Of a DNA stretch of 64,000 nt, positions 37,239-49,155 are shown piece by piece. A program made the translations under genes and the position numbers. This DNA is from Zelopaecilomyces penicillatus (taxonomy: Eukaryota > Ascomycota > Sordariomycetes > Hypocreales > Pseudodiploosporaceae). Position 1 is the stretch's first letter. Each line of letters begins with the position of its first letter. Where the stretch lies: NCBI GenBank assembly GCA_005765155.1, contig VCCP01000001.1:5642001-5706000 (forward strand), in the 5' to 3' direction. The notes below the pieces were generated by a model. That model saw only the letters and a list, made by a program, of their open reading frames with translations. It did no database searches and was not told where the DNA came from.

Positions 37239-39362
37239 TCAGATAGGCGCGCCATCGGTTACTTTACCATATGGCAGCGCTGGATAATCCCCAAAACAAG
37301 CAAAATCAAACTGCGATTTGGCATGCATTCCTTCTTGTACTTTCAGAAAGGTCTCCAGGTCACACCAGCCGTCTTTGCGGCTGGCATCGCACTCAGGAAA
37401 GCTCTTTCCCAGTGGGACCGTTCGCTGGTTCAAAACAAAATGAATATACTTGGTCTTCCCGCCACGAAGATAGCCATCACGGTTAGGCGACAAGGGTTTT
37501 GGTGTGTCGATGATCTCAATGTCGAGACGGGCTCCGAACGGCGTCAGGTGGGCCACGGTAAACTCATGCTCACCCGGATAGTGTGTTGCCGGAAGTTCAT
37601 CCGCGAATTGGCGAAGACCAAAAGCAGTGAGAACAGAAATGATATTGCTATCATGGGAGAAGTCGAAGTAAAGACTTTGGTTCAATGGGAATGTTACCGT
37701 GTTGTTGTCCAGGGTTATATTAATTTGAGAGCCAGAATATCCCAGGGTGTGGTTAGTGATTCGGGCAATTACCTCTTGTTGATACCCAATACCAACCGCT
37801 CTCTATTCAGAGGAAACAATGATTAATCAATTCCCTGATCAAGAGAAAAAGACGTGTCTTATAAGGTCACATGGGGTGCACTTACTCCTGCGGGGCTGTG
37901 GAAACCACTCTCGCCTGAAAAGACCAAGTCGAGCGAGTACCCAAAGCCTTGCCATTCCTCGTAGGTAAAAAGACTGCAAAACTTGCTGAAACCAAGAGCT
38001 ACCGTTTCGTAGGGGCACATAGTCTGAGCAGCATAGACGTCTTCAGCGGTCCACTCGAACCCTTCCGTCATGGCCTGAAAGCGAGTCACAGCTGCTGAAC
38101 ATTAGCCTTTTCTGGAAACATTCAAACTTTGAGAAAGACTCAGAGGGGATAGTACCATCTTTTAAATAAATCTGAACCCACATGTTCTGAGCTTCGCGAC
38201 CTGGCGATTTAGTCATGGAGTTTGGGCAATTGAGGTAACCTGCAAGCGAGTTGTTAAATTTGTTCGCCTCGATGATGACTTCGATGGTGGCATTGTTGGT
38301 CCTAATGGCCATATATGAGCTTTCTTCGAGTAGACGCAGATGAAGGGCTTTATGTTGCCTACCAGTCAAGTCCAAAAAAGCCAGCCATCCAGTTCTCAGC
38401 CGACTTGAGCATTCGATCTTGAGTCTATGCCTGAGTCAATGGAGAGAGTTCATGAGCTTCCCAGGTGCAGATGTCTTACTGTGGTTCTGACGATGATATT
38501 GCTTTTGGGGTCATGTAGACCGCCATACATGTAGCTATGCAATACGCCTTTATTTCAAAAATCAAATCATCAGTTCCGGCACGTTTTGTGAGTCACACCA
38601 AGAGTGGGCAAATCAGGCCTTACCCGAGTCGAACAACTCCTGGCGTCCCTTGGCAACCAGAATTTCAGCACCAAGCTGATACTTCCAGTTCTTCAAGAAG
38701 CTCAAGGAACCCTTCGGGTTAAGCTTGGCTGAGGCATTGGCAAAGCGCTCACCAAACGAAACAACATTAGCACCCGTGGTAGGATATCGAGCACCATGGC
38801 GAGACAGCATCTGGACCTGAACAATCTCGGCGCCGGGAGGCAACGGGTACTCGTCAACGCCGAAGCCGGGGGATGGGAAATATGGAGATAGATAACCCAT
38901 CATCCTAAAGATGCTCTGGTTCCCTTGCTGCATGCCCTCGACAGGAATGGATGTCTGGAGGGGCTCATTAGGCACGAAGGTGCTGGTAGGGTCAAAGGTC
39001 CTGGTCTGGGCCAAGAAGGCTGCGGGCCCAGTGGCTGTCGGGCCGGGCCATAGCTCCGGTGAGGTCTGGAATGGCTGAGGCACACGGCGGGAGGAGCTTG
39101 GACAGGAGCCGGAGCCGGATCCGGGACGATGGGTGGAGAAGACGTACGGCAGCGACAAATAGAGGTTGGATGCTAACAGCACGACGACGCACACGGCAAG
39201 GCCCAGGATGGTGCGGCGGCTGCGGCAATCTGGCAAACGCCTCGGCGGCAAGAATGCGGGGACTACATGGTCGTCGCTGTCATTGGTGTTGTCATTGATG
39301 TTCAGGTTGGCGTCAGGGCCCTCGTCTTGATGAACGGGCTGATAGCCAGAGGATGCGGCCAT
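37239..39362 (-). CDS. Histidine acid phosphatase / phytase-like, type II membrane-anchored
   Basis: Six exons (39362-38624, 38547-38480, 38424-38363, 38301-38156, 38091-37886, 37802-37239) encode 594 residues; five introns of 55-83 nt have GT..AG borders and preserve frame. The catalytic RHGARYPT motif lies at residues 188-195 with nucleophile His189. The acid-base HD pair is His457-Asp458 in FDFSHDSN. Other family landmarks are TTTQDRMLKSAENWMAGFFG, NKFNNSLAGYLNCPNS, YETVALGFSKFCSLFTYEEW and the C-terminal CDLETF.. block with paired cysteines. Such enzymes release phosphate from phytate or other esters. Unlike secreted PhyA-type phytases there is no N-terminal signal peptide. About 50 cytosolic residues precede a hydrophobic helix at about 52-74, and a Ser/Pro-rich linker runs to the catalytic domain. 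That predicts a type II protein facing the Golgi/vacuole lumen or cell exterior. Substrate preference is not readable. Confidence 0.94.
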
Positions 39363-40134
39363 GGCCGGTGGATGAACTGGTGGGTTGACTGGTCGTCAGT
39401 TGATGATTCTAGGATAGGGCGAAGTTGGTTGACGGATAAGGGGGTTGTCAGAAACAAAGCAGACATGGGGGGCGGTGCTGTTAGGTACTGGAGTTTAGTA
39501 GGTACCGGTAGCGGCCGTGCTACCAACTATTGCTGAAACAGCATAATACACAGTGGTTAGGGTGTCTGCGATTGCACATGACAGTACGTGGGTGTACTTG
39601 TAGACTGGAGCCGCAATAAGTGCCAAGGTACCGCATGTTGTTAGGTAGTACATCTAGGTAGTAGTTCACCTGGCCAGCTGCTCGGGTTCAGCCCGCAGAA
39701 ACGAATAGTCAGTCTGGGCCAGATTTGGTATGGCGGGCAGTGCTGTGCCAAGTCCGGCAGTTCACGTCTCGTCTCATCTTTGCCTCGAACGACGCCATGT
39801 CCGATGCTGTCTTTTGCCAGCCTTTTTGCCATGTCTTGGTCCGGCTGCCTGTCTGGCAGTTTGCGGCTCCGTTCGCGGAGTACACAGCCAAACAAATCCA
39901 TTTTCATCACGATGGATGAGGTTGGCTCCAAAAAAGCACCGCTACACCATCGACTGGGCTCCCCCAGATGCAAGGCGCGTGCAGCCAAGGTCCAGATCTC
40001 GCATGACCAGCAGGATCTCGACGAACGCGACGGGCAACGCCGGGATGCTAGCCAGCGGGGGGGAAAAAGGAGGAGGGGTGAAGCTATGAAGTTGGTTTAA
40101 CCAGAGTTCAAGATCCCGACACTTTCAGCACCTG

Positions 40135-40140
40135 CACGTG
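40135..40140. promoter_or_regulatory. CACGTG E-box, candidate phosphate-response site
   Basis: A CACGTG palindrome lies about 775 bases upstream of the phytase start codon. CACGTG is the high-affinity target of Pho4/NUC-1-type bHLH factors that activate phosphatase genes under phosphate starvation. The distance and single copy make a functional role uncertain. Confidence 0.3.
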
Positions 40141-40217
40141 TGGTTCTCAACCAACAGCATGAGCAGGACCCATCATTCAGGGCCAGCCGCTTGGTGCAAC
40201 GCATGCTTGTCAGTCAG

Positions 40218-40219
40218 CC

Positions 40220-40291
<72 letters not shown>
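40218..40291. repeat. (CTGT)n tetranucleotide repeat
   Basis: About eighteen uninterrupted CTGT units lie about 0.9 kb upstream of the phytase start and abut a second, longer-period repeat. Confidence 0.95.
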
Positions 40292-40298
40292 AGGCTTG

Positions 40299-40390
40299 GT
40301 TGTCTTGGGGATTGTCTTGGTATGTCTTGGTATGTCTTGGTGTGTCTTGGTGTGTCTTGGTGTGTCTTGGTGTGTCTTGGTGTGTCTTGA
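40299..40390. repeat. Decamer minisatellite (TGTGTCTTGG units)
   Basis: About nine tandem 10-base units of the form TRTGTCTTGG start just after the CTGT repeat. The first copies are variant and the middle five are identical; the last copy ends in GA instead of GG. Confidence 0.92.
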
Positions 40391-41280
40391 TTATCTTTGT
40401 TGTCTTGATTTTCTGGGAGATAAAGGACGGAGTTGGACAGAAGGGCGATGCACTAATCACTTACCTATTAAATAGGCGGTTGCCATCGACTAGTGCCATC
40501 CTACTTGTGTGTGGGGGTGTGTCTGCCACTGCAGCAGAAGGAAGGAACAGGTAAGGAGGTGTAGTACCTACCAGGCAGCCGATAGATGGTAGGTAGGTAG
40601 GCAGGTAGGATCTACGTAATTATAATAGTATATCGGAATGAGATACTGCAATACCTACTACCACTGTATAATTTATACTTCTTGTACCTTGCCTTACCCA
40701 CCAATCTATAGCAATGCCTTCTTATCCACAGCGAGTGCAGGCAGACCAGGTATTGGTGAGACCCTGGGATGGCTTCGCTGCCGTGTGTGTCGTTGTGGTT
40801 AGTGGTCATTGTTAGTTTGTTACTTTACGGGCTGGCCCAAGACACGGCGAGACAGACTGGCATGCTTGCCTACCAGCCTGTACCAAGTCATCTCGAACAA
40901 AATTACAGGCAATAGACGGAGACAATTTGAAGCTCTCACACTCCCCTCGCTCTCATGCCAGTCATGCACAGTGCACGGACGCTGTGACTTTGTGGATAGC
41001 AAGTGAGAAAACATGTGCTGGAGCACGTTAGAAGCCCGTTGAAGCAACGCTGATGATGGAAGCATACAACTGGCTGCGATGTCCTGTGAGCTGTACCAAC
41101 AGCGAGTGGCACAATGGGTTTGTCCACATATGGGGACCACAACGACGACGACGACATCCACAGTTCATCATCCATTAGGCTTAAAGACCGTTGGCTCCGT
41201 CCATGATGCTGTATGGGCGCGCGCGTGTGTGATGTATGTGCGTGAAAGAACCCATATCTAATAAACTACGCTACTATTTA

Positions 41281-41549
41281 CGGAGGTCCATGTCAAAAGT
41301 TGGAGCCATGATATTGCTTAGTCATTGTACTCTACATCAGCTACAAGATATCAAAGTTGCCGCCCACTATATTATAGCGAACCTTGTGCCCTAGGCTCAC
41401 TAACCTAATTACCTATAAGCTTGATAAAAGCACTATAGCCTGAATATTTCAGGGCAAGCTATAGGGAGTGACGTATCTTTCAATGCCAATAGGTACCGAC
41501 AGGGATCTTCGCCTTAGCGCCTGGACAACACTTCTGAAATGGACCTCCG
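41281..41549. mobile_element. MITE-like element with 20-bp terminal inverted repeats and TA flanks
   Basis: The ends are inverted copies. The left end reads CGGAGGTCCATGTCAAAAGT and the reverse complement of the right end reads CGGAGGTCCATTTCAGAAGT, matching at 18 of 20 positions. Both ends are flanked by the dinucleotide TA (41279-41280 and 41550-41551), the target duplication of Tc1/mariner-type transposons. The 269-base interior has no coding frame and contains a hairpin-forming segment at 41433-41464, where CTATAG palindromes flank CCTGAA/TTCAGG arms. This is the build of a non-autonomous miniature element. No transposase and no second copy were seen in this window. Confidence 0.65.
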
Positions 41550-41551
41550 TA

Positions 41552-44500
41552 CAGTAACGGGCATCAGCCAGCCATCCTACCTTGCCTTGCCTTGCCTTGC
41601 AGCTTGTTCGAAGCCACTGCACGGCGCGCAACGAGGTAATGAGGCTGCGCACAACAGCGCTGGGATAAGACCAGCCCAACGCAGCCAAAAGGTGCCGACA
41701 TAAAGCCACAGAGCCCGTAATTACCCAATTCGTATGGAGTACTTGATCTGTACTTTACGATAGGGTAATTCCACCACCATACACTTGTGATGGCTCAAGT
41801 TGGTGCTGCGTACAAGTGCACTGACTAGAGGCAGCCTTCTACATCCCCCCCCCCTTCCCATGCACAGCACAGAGCTGTTGGTTTGGTTCGTGATCGTAAT
41901 GGATGACTATACATTTCACTATAACACCCAGGCCAGGGTACAGTAAGGTACGGAGGAGTTGATGACAGTGCTAGTGACCCTATAACATGAGAGGAAATAA
42001 CATAAAAAGTGCCCCCTTCAGCCGGTCCGTCACCCGGAGTGCCGGGAAACCGGGCAGGACAGCAACTCTCAGCCTGTCAAGAGACAGATACACCACTATC
42101 CACCTAGCTCGCAGCCCTGTGGCCCAGCTATGGCGCTGCATGAGAAGCCACCTTGTCGTATTTGTTTCTTTGCCCGGGGTGGCCATTACCATTGCGGTCG
42201 TTTGCCCGAGTTGTGATCCAAACATCCGTATATAATTGCCTGTTGATACATGCTTTGTCTAATGTGCTGCTGCTGTTGTCATTGTTGTTGTTGCTTTTGC
42301 TTTTGCTCTTGCGCTGTGGCTAGAAATGTCCGGGACTGGGCTACCTACATACATAGTACACACCTACAATATGCGGGTGTATGTAGAGATTGCTGCATCT
42401 TTTATTAACTTTTTAGCATTGTGCATTTCGAACCTCCTTCTCCTACTAACCCAGCTTTCCTTTCCCTCGGGATCGACAATACAGACACATTCTTCATCTC
42501 TATCCAAACACAGCAGCCATCTTATCTCTCTCCCCCCTTTCCAACGCATAGGCACTGTATCTGTATGCACCACGCGACATACACCCCCACCCCCCTTGTG
42601 AGCGGGAGGGTTGTTGCGCCTTGTGTTTGGAGAGATCGATTCTTGGATAAAATCATGATGGGTGACGACTGCGATGATGGTGAAAAAAAGAACCCCATGA
42701 TCGGGAAAAAGAAAGTACGGAGAATCCTTGCCAGCCTTGGTGCTGGAACAAATCAACACGCATTAGTGAGCATTTCCGGGGAGGAACTGTCTTTGATTTT
42801 GTTTCTGGTTTCTCCTGCCTTCCCACTACAACCACTACCTTCCTTACCTACCACTACTCTACCTTAGTTCCTGCCTACTGGCCCATATACCATTGGGCAG
42901 TAGGACAGGAGCAATCAAACATCATGGCTGCAAATGAATTACTCCGTATGCAATTACTACATACTACGTACTAGGTATGTAGGTATGCAGGTACCTATAG
43001 TAGTTGGAGGCGTCGTCGTTTGTTCTCCTCGTCCTGCATCCCCTTTTCGGAGAAACAGCATATGTAAAACTGCGTTTCCTGGGGCCTTTCGCCGCTAAGC
43101 GCACGGTAGCCGTCTGACAGCAGCGGCTCTGCCAACCCAGGCAAATCCGCAAACCACGAGATGCCCCGATTCACTCATTCATCGATCGGTCCCCTCTGAA
43201 CTTGAACCCCTTCCACCCACCAAAGCGCAATCTGGAATGGCAGCACCACACACACACTTCACTGACACGCCCCATCCCACCATCCATTGAGCTGCCCACT
43301 GCCCACTGCCCAGCCCCCCTCCCCCAAACAGCACACTACCGTCCACTACAGCCCGCTACAGCCCACTGCAACCCACGGCAACCCATGACAGCCCACCACC
43401 ACCAAATACCCACTACTGCCTTGACACTACTGCGAGATGCACATCCACCCAGACACCTACATAACACCTACTTCCTTCCTCTCCCCTATCCTACCTATCT
43501 ACCTATTTGCATTCTTGTCACAAGGGGTAGCCCCATGCAGGACGATACCTGAAAAAAAGGTAACAAAAAAGAAAACTGACGGGGAAAACTCCCCCAGTCG
43601 AGCGCAGCGTGGTCGTAACGCGCCGTTTTTCTCGTATGTCATGTACGGATATGGGGTCGTCCATGTACGCAACGGCGCTCGCCCTCACCGGGCTCGATCC
43701 AAATCCTATCCAACTCCATCCGCCGGCATGATTCCATCAACTTATCGCCGGCTCCTCTTGTTCTACCCTTGCCTTTTGCCTTTTTCCTTGCCCTCCCTCT
43801 CAAGGCTTAATCCATGTCCCGAAGCTGGATGCAAAACCCCTTCAAGCCTTTCAACCAAATCATGGCCAACTGCTAGTACCGCCCGCGCCGGTACTAGCAC
43901 CTGGCCACCAGCCCAATCCATCTCCCCATACATAAGTTACATCACGACTTCAAATCGATGTTACTTATAGCGCATGGTTATGTATGTGCCTTGCACAAAC
44001 TGAACGAGCTCCGGCTTCATCCATACGTGTCTGCTAGCTTGTAGCTTGTCCGCTGCTTCTCTCCCAGACAGGCAAGGCTGTCGACTTTTCCCGCAACTTA
44101 TGGTGGATGTAGGCTTGCCCCTTTCTGTCGCCTTCGCTTGACCTTTCACACCCACCTGATAATAAGTCACCAACTAGCAGCCTGTCTTGCCAAGCTGACT
44201 GGCACTACTCTCCTTCACAGCCGCACAACAGCCTTACAGCCCACTCAATGCATGCGCCAGCCCTAGGCTATGCCAATGGCTATTCTCAGTTGGGAAAGAT
44301 GGGAAACATAAGATGGTGGGGGGGTTCCCTAACTCCGTATTTGATCCCAGTGTTGGCCTTTCCATCTAATATACGGTTCCGTCCACTTGGCGCCAGAGAT
44401 GGCATTGTTCCGTCCACTTGTCCCCCTCTATCGAGTAGTCTGTCAGGCTAGTTCTGTTTCCTTTCTGCTGCAGAACCCCTGCTTAAACTTGCAACGCAAT

Positions 44501-45309
44501 ATGACGTGTAAATGATGCTTCAATGAACAGTTAGACCGGGTAGAGATCCAGATTGGTGCCGACGCACAGAGCGGCATTCTCGAACAGGCGTAGACTAGAA
44601 GCGGTTCAATGCCTTGCTTATTAGTGGGGAGCAGACAGTTGTTGGTAGCTGGGCTTGACAGGTCGTACATGATAGGTGGACAGCGGATGACATTTGCGCC
44701 AAGTCACTCGAGCAACACAACCACTGTGCTTACCAACTGTCACCGCAGGCACCTACAGTACTCCGTACCTTGGATCAAGCGGAGTCAGAGACGACACATA
44801 TAATAAATAAAATGGTTTGCATTAGAGAAATGCATAGTCCAGTGCAAACAAAGGCATTGTATTATCTTCAGTCTATGTAGCGATATTAGCAACCTCAACT
44901 GATGCTTGATTCTAATCCATAAGCTGACATCAACTCCCCAAACTGTTCAATGCATACGCGCACACATGTTCTCCTCCTCAATCCCTCAATCTCTCAGTCC
45001 CCCCTCTCTCATTATCTTTCTTTCTCTGTGAAGAAGCAAAAGCCATAGCGGAAGCCAAGGGTCCAAGACCGGACGCAACTTTTGGTGTCCGAAACTCCTT
45101 GGGAAAACAACCAACGCTTCCATGGATGCAATTCTAATAAACATGGCGAATCTAGCCTTAATGCAATGCTGAGTGCGCAAATCCCTGGCCCCTCATTCGA
45201 TGGCTCTCCCGTCTCTATACATATCATTAGTGTCCCCGTCAGCTAGTATCTAGGCGAAAATAAAAATAAATGAAAACATCCAGCGGGAAGATATCTTTCT
45301 GTGCCAGCC
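41552..45309. other. Intergenic, 3.8 kb, no supported gene
   Basis: CCTTG pentamers occur at about 41580-41600, a C-rich run near 41848, and a CCCACTRC-rich stretch at about 43290-43400. Frames at 42364-42867, 43202-43970 and 44443-44670 are low-complexity and carry no family motif. The right end contains the 3' region of the TauD-like gene. Confidence 0.5.
41580..41600. repeat. (CCTTG)4 pentanucleotide repeat
   Basis: Four tandem CCTTG units lie shortly after the MITE-like element. Confidence 0.85.
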
Positions 45310-46884
45310 TTAGTTAGGCAATGTCCTGAGCGGAAAGAAGCCATCAGGCATTGGCTCCAGGTGCCACACCCTCCGCGATGTGGGGTTGAACGCCTTGTTC
45401 CACTCGTGCTGCAGATCAGCTGGGATGTCCCATCCCAGTTCACTATCGCGAAGTCTCATTCGCACCAAGTGACGACGGTGTCCTGATGAGGCAGCACCGT
45501 TAACAAATCCATCTCGTCGATGCAGAATGGAGAGGTTATTGATGAAGTGAATATCGCCAGCCTGAGTCTTGATTTCCAGCTCGGTTGCTCTGGCAATGCT
45601 TTCGATGACATCCAAGGCCTCAACCTGACTGTTGGTCAGTCCAGGGAGATGTGCTGGTCTGACATGGCTAGCACTACCCATGAGAGCTGCTCTTCCGAAG
45701 TTGGTGATGAGTCGTCCATTCTGATGAAAGAGGACCGGTCTGCACTGGAATTTTGGCCTGTAAAATACGGTTGTGTCAGCTGCTATCAAGCCAATTTCTT
45801 TTTTTTTTGCTTTTTCGACTTCCGGATGTCTTCTTCCGCTTCTCAGTACAGAGAAGGAGAGGGAGGGAAAAGAGGTATTGCTCGTGCGGTCAAACTTCCC
45901 ACTCGCCAAGCAAGTTTACTTACAGCGCGAATGGCCAATCAGACCGTGCAAGGATGCGAATCAAATCGGGACGGCTTGCAGCAAGGACATTGTAAACCGT
46001 GTACGCTGAGGAGATGATGCATTTGCCTCCGGTTGCGGCAGTAGCTCTTGTTAACCAGCTCACAATATCGCCAGCCTCTTCGTTGTGGAATGTCTGTGTT
46101 TTTTTTTGGTTCTGGGTCAGCCGCTGCCACCATCATGACCAAAAAAATTATTGGTTACTTCATTGTAAAGAGTGACGGAACATACGATGGGTGCTGTAGA
46201 ATGTCGATGGTGATCCGCCTTAAGCTTCGAGGAATCATCAGCGATGATGTGGACTAAAACTAGTCAGCTTGACTCACTCATCCCCACAGATATGCGATTC
46301 ACTAATTACCTAGCATATTGCCCTTTTTGTCCTGGCGACCCTGGCGATCGGCAATGTATGCTTGAAGGCCCAGATACAGCACAGTCAGGTCCTCAACCGA
46401 ATGCCTTGCCGGGTTCAGCCCCCGAATGACCCCAAATCCTTTGCCCAAGTGGATATCTTGACGAATGCGGTCTAGCTTGGGACCGACGGTGGGTAGCCGG
46501 AAGTTATCTCGGGAGACGAGATCGCCATCTAGACCCAAGGCTGTCGTGGCGTTGTGCATCAGCAATCACAGCCTGCGAGCCGACCCTGTGGTTGGGCCTT
46601 TGGTTGGACCACAAAGTTGGAGGTTGCAACGCCGAGGCGAGCGGAAGCGCACCTTTGAATTTGTTCAGCGCCATCTCGATTTCCCCCACGTCGCTCTGGC
46701 TCAGCGAGTACACATACTCGGACTGGTCGGCGAACTGTGACCCTGTCCAGGCCAAAGCTGAGCTGACATGTTCGGGGAAACCAGCGGGCAGGCTTGGTAT
46801 TTCGGTGAGGGGACCCGGCATCGCGAACTCCTGCGGAGCAACAAGGGTCGTGCCGATGACCGGCCCAGCTCCTGAATATGCCAT
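45310..46884 (-). CDS. TauD/TfdA-like Fe(II)/2-oxoglutarate dioxygenase (clavaminate synthase-like)
   Basis: Five exons (46884-46653, 46540-46310, 46253-46186, 46093-45924, 45757-45310) encode 382 residues; all borders are GT..AG. Landmarks of the fungal TauD-like family occur in order: YVYSLSQSDVGEIEMALNKF, LDGDLVSRDNFRLPTVGPKL, GFGVIRGLNP, YIADRQGRQDKKGNMLVHI, ADHHRHSTAPITFHNEEAGD. Then come GGKCIISSAYTVYNVLAA, GDIHFINNLSILHRR and RHLVRMRLRD. Likely iron ligands are His180 and Glu182 (HxE rather than HxD) and the distal His313, with an Arg near 329-333 for 2-oxoglutarate. The chemistry is probably oxidation of a small organic acid or amino-acid-like substrate, but the substrate cannot be told. 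No targeting signal is evident. The start is chosen at MAYSGAGPV; in-frame ATGs further upstream (up to 46974) would add up to 30 residues. Confidence 0.91.
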
Positions 46885-49155
46885 CTGTGAGGACGAAAAT
46901 GGGAAATATCTACACTCGCCTGTGGTATTCCGATCAGCATCCATTATCCAGGCATATGACTCGTCTCGCCTCATCGTTAGGTATCAGCTCATTGTGTGGT
47001 TTACTTACTTACTCGTTAACTCTGTCACTCACTGACTCGTTCGCTCACGGTATATGTGCAGGGAGGGTTGGTGACGGCGAGGGGTGGCAGAAAAGCACAC
47101 TTGATGTCAGCTTTTCGATGGGATGATGGGAAGATGTGAGGAGCAAAAGAAGAAGCGTCGCGCAAGCATATTATAAGTAGTTGAACAGTCAACACGTCAA
47201 GACCACAAAGGTACAAAGCGGGAGGGGGAAGAAGGAGGGAAGGTGAAAACGTCCCCTATCCCATATTCGACATGATGCCCTCTTCTCCTTCCAACTTACA
47301 CAGCTATGGCTGGCTACATCTGGCAACGGGCAGGTACCGACTACCTGGCGGGCAAGTACAGATGGGGCCACGTTCGTCGACGGGTACATGCTGTACATGC
47401 TGTGCATGCTGTGCATGCTGCCTGCCTTGGGCATGCATGCCAGGTGCTTGTCTGAGCTGGAAGCAGTAACGAAGATGGATGGCCAGGAGCTAAGATAGGT
47501 AGCCGTCACTGGAGCCGACGAAAGAGAGCAAGAGCGAGCTCTCTTGGGGCAAGCAACTGCAGTGCTGTAGCTTCGAAACAGCCAGCCACATCGCAGGCGC
47601 TCGATTTAGACTAATCTGTGGCGCGCTTGCTAACTAACTCGTTAGGGGGACACAGAGTAGGGACCGGCCCCGCTGTGGGGGGAGGGGTGTGATTGTTTTC
47701 GAGGGTGTTGGGTGTGCTGGGTGGTGTGTGGTGTGTGTTGTAGCTTCGTAATGTGGTGGAATCGGCTTGGTGTGGACAGTGAACTGATGAGAGTGCATGC
47801 TTCAGGGCAGACGGAGTACGAACCACAACCATTTCATCCCTCTATCCATTCAAGTTCCTGTGCTGTGTCCGTTTGTAGGCTCTGCGACTTTCGACGATGG
47901 CGTCGTCCTCGGATTCCGGACAGGGTTCTGCACTCACACGCGCTGCAACTCTGCGCTTCCACAGTGGATCCCGATGCGAGAATCAAAGACAGCCGGCTCA
48001 TGCAGTCACACGCTGTCGCACAGCCTTGAAATGGCAGAGCTGCTGCGCGGCTGGTGCTGCTCTCGGCCTCACGCAAACACCCTTTTCCATCATTCTAGAT
48101 GGGGCTCTAGGAAGAGAATGGGTAGGCTGGTGATGCAGCGCAGCACTTCCGAGCGGCTCCCGCCCCAACAGCAGCCGCAGAAGCATACTGGTCGTACATA
48201 TGTCGTGCCACCCGTACCCGTATGTGCCGTGCGCGTGAATGTGTACCGTCTAGGTAATTGAGCTGTATGCTGTTGAATGCTTTTGTATGGAATATGCGCT
48301 ATTGTGTATAATACAAGGCCTGCAGGTACGGGTTGGCGCTGCACGGAGCCGGACCGCTGGCCCCCGACAGCCTCTCGGATGGTGGAGCGGGAACGTCGCG
48401 CAACCATCGTGATGAGATTAGCGACCGGCTAATCACAGGTCGCTGCGAGGTGCAAAGTGCAATACTCGTGACGGTCTGTAGCCTGTGGCCGGGAGGCATT
48501 CCAACATGAAGGATCCATCGGCTAAGGAGGCATGAACCCTAGGAATGCTTTCTTTGTCGCCAGACATGTCTACGTAGTAATATCAGGCTTCGACTGGAGT
48601 GGTCAGCCTCAGGGCCAGTGCCATCCAAGATAAGTCTCTTGTCACAAACGCAAACATTAAATATATACAAGGGCACTAGATCAATTCACAAACAAACACC
48701 ATCGAGAGCCACAGGGTTTATCAGTGCAGGTATAAATTTTCATTCATTCAGTCATCCAGGGGTACATATATAAATATACATGCTTGTAGCTCAGGAGTAA
48801 TAATACTGCACCTATAACGCTGCTGTTGTCCAGACGAGCAGCGCACATAGCACCCTCACGCATCCAATCCCGACAGCTGGGTAGGGAGGGGGAAAGAGAC
48901 ATCTGCTAGTGCAAACGCGTCTCAGTTACCTACACGGCCTCGACCACAGTCAGCATCGGAGACATCGCCACGAGCACCCTTGGCCCGCCCTGCAAGTTTC
49001 AGGGACCCAACCATATCCAATTATCCTGTCTGCAAGTTCCTGCAAAGGCAATGCAGCCAGCCTTTCGCAGCCTTTGCAACCTCATGGCAATAAGCATGAT
49101 GGGAAAAAAGGTACGCACACACACACGCACACACACACCGCCCCGACGAAACAAC
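46885..49155. other. Intergenic, 2.3 kb, no supported gene
   Basis: This region lies between the TauD-like gene start and the 3' end of the Zn2Cys6 gene, both on the minus strand. Several tandem-looking short motifs occur (CATGCTGTGCATGCTG at about 47388-47420, GGTGTG runs at about 47720-47740). Frames at 47797-48261 and 48090-48407 overlap antiparallel and lack motifs. Confidence 0.5.

Larger units (their letters stand above)
39363..41278. other. Intergenic, upstream of the phytase
   Basis: No gene is supported. It includes the phytase promoter region, a CACGTG site and two tandem-repeat blocks annotated separately, and short TAGG/GTAGG runs near 40588-40605. Open frames over the repeats (for example 40138-40554) are produced by the repeat itself. 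Confidence 0.55.

Noticed and set aside
40138..40554. Plus-strand frames with Leu/Ser/Cys/Val repeats
   Set aside because: They are translations of the CTGT and decamer tandem repeats. The periodic protein is an artefact of the repeat.
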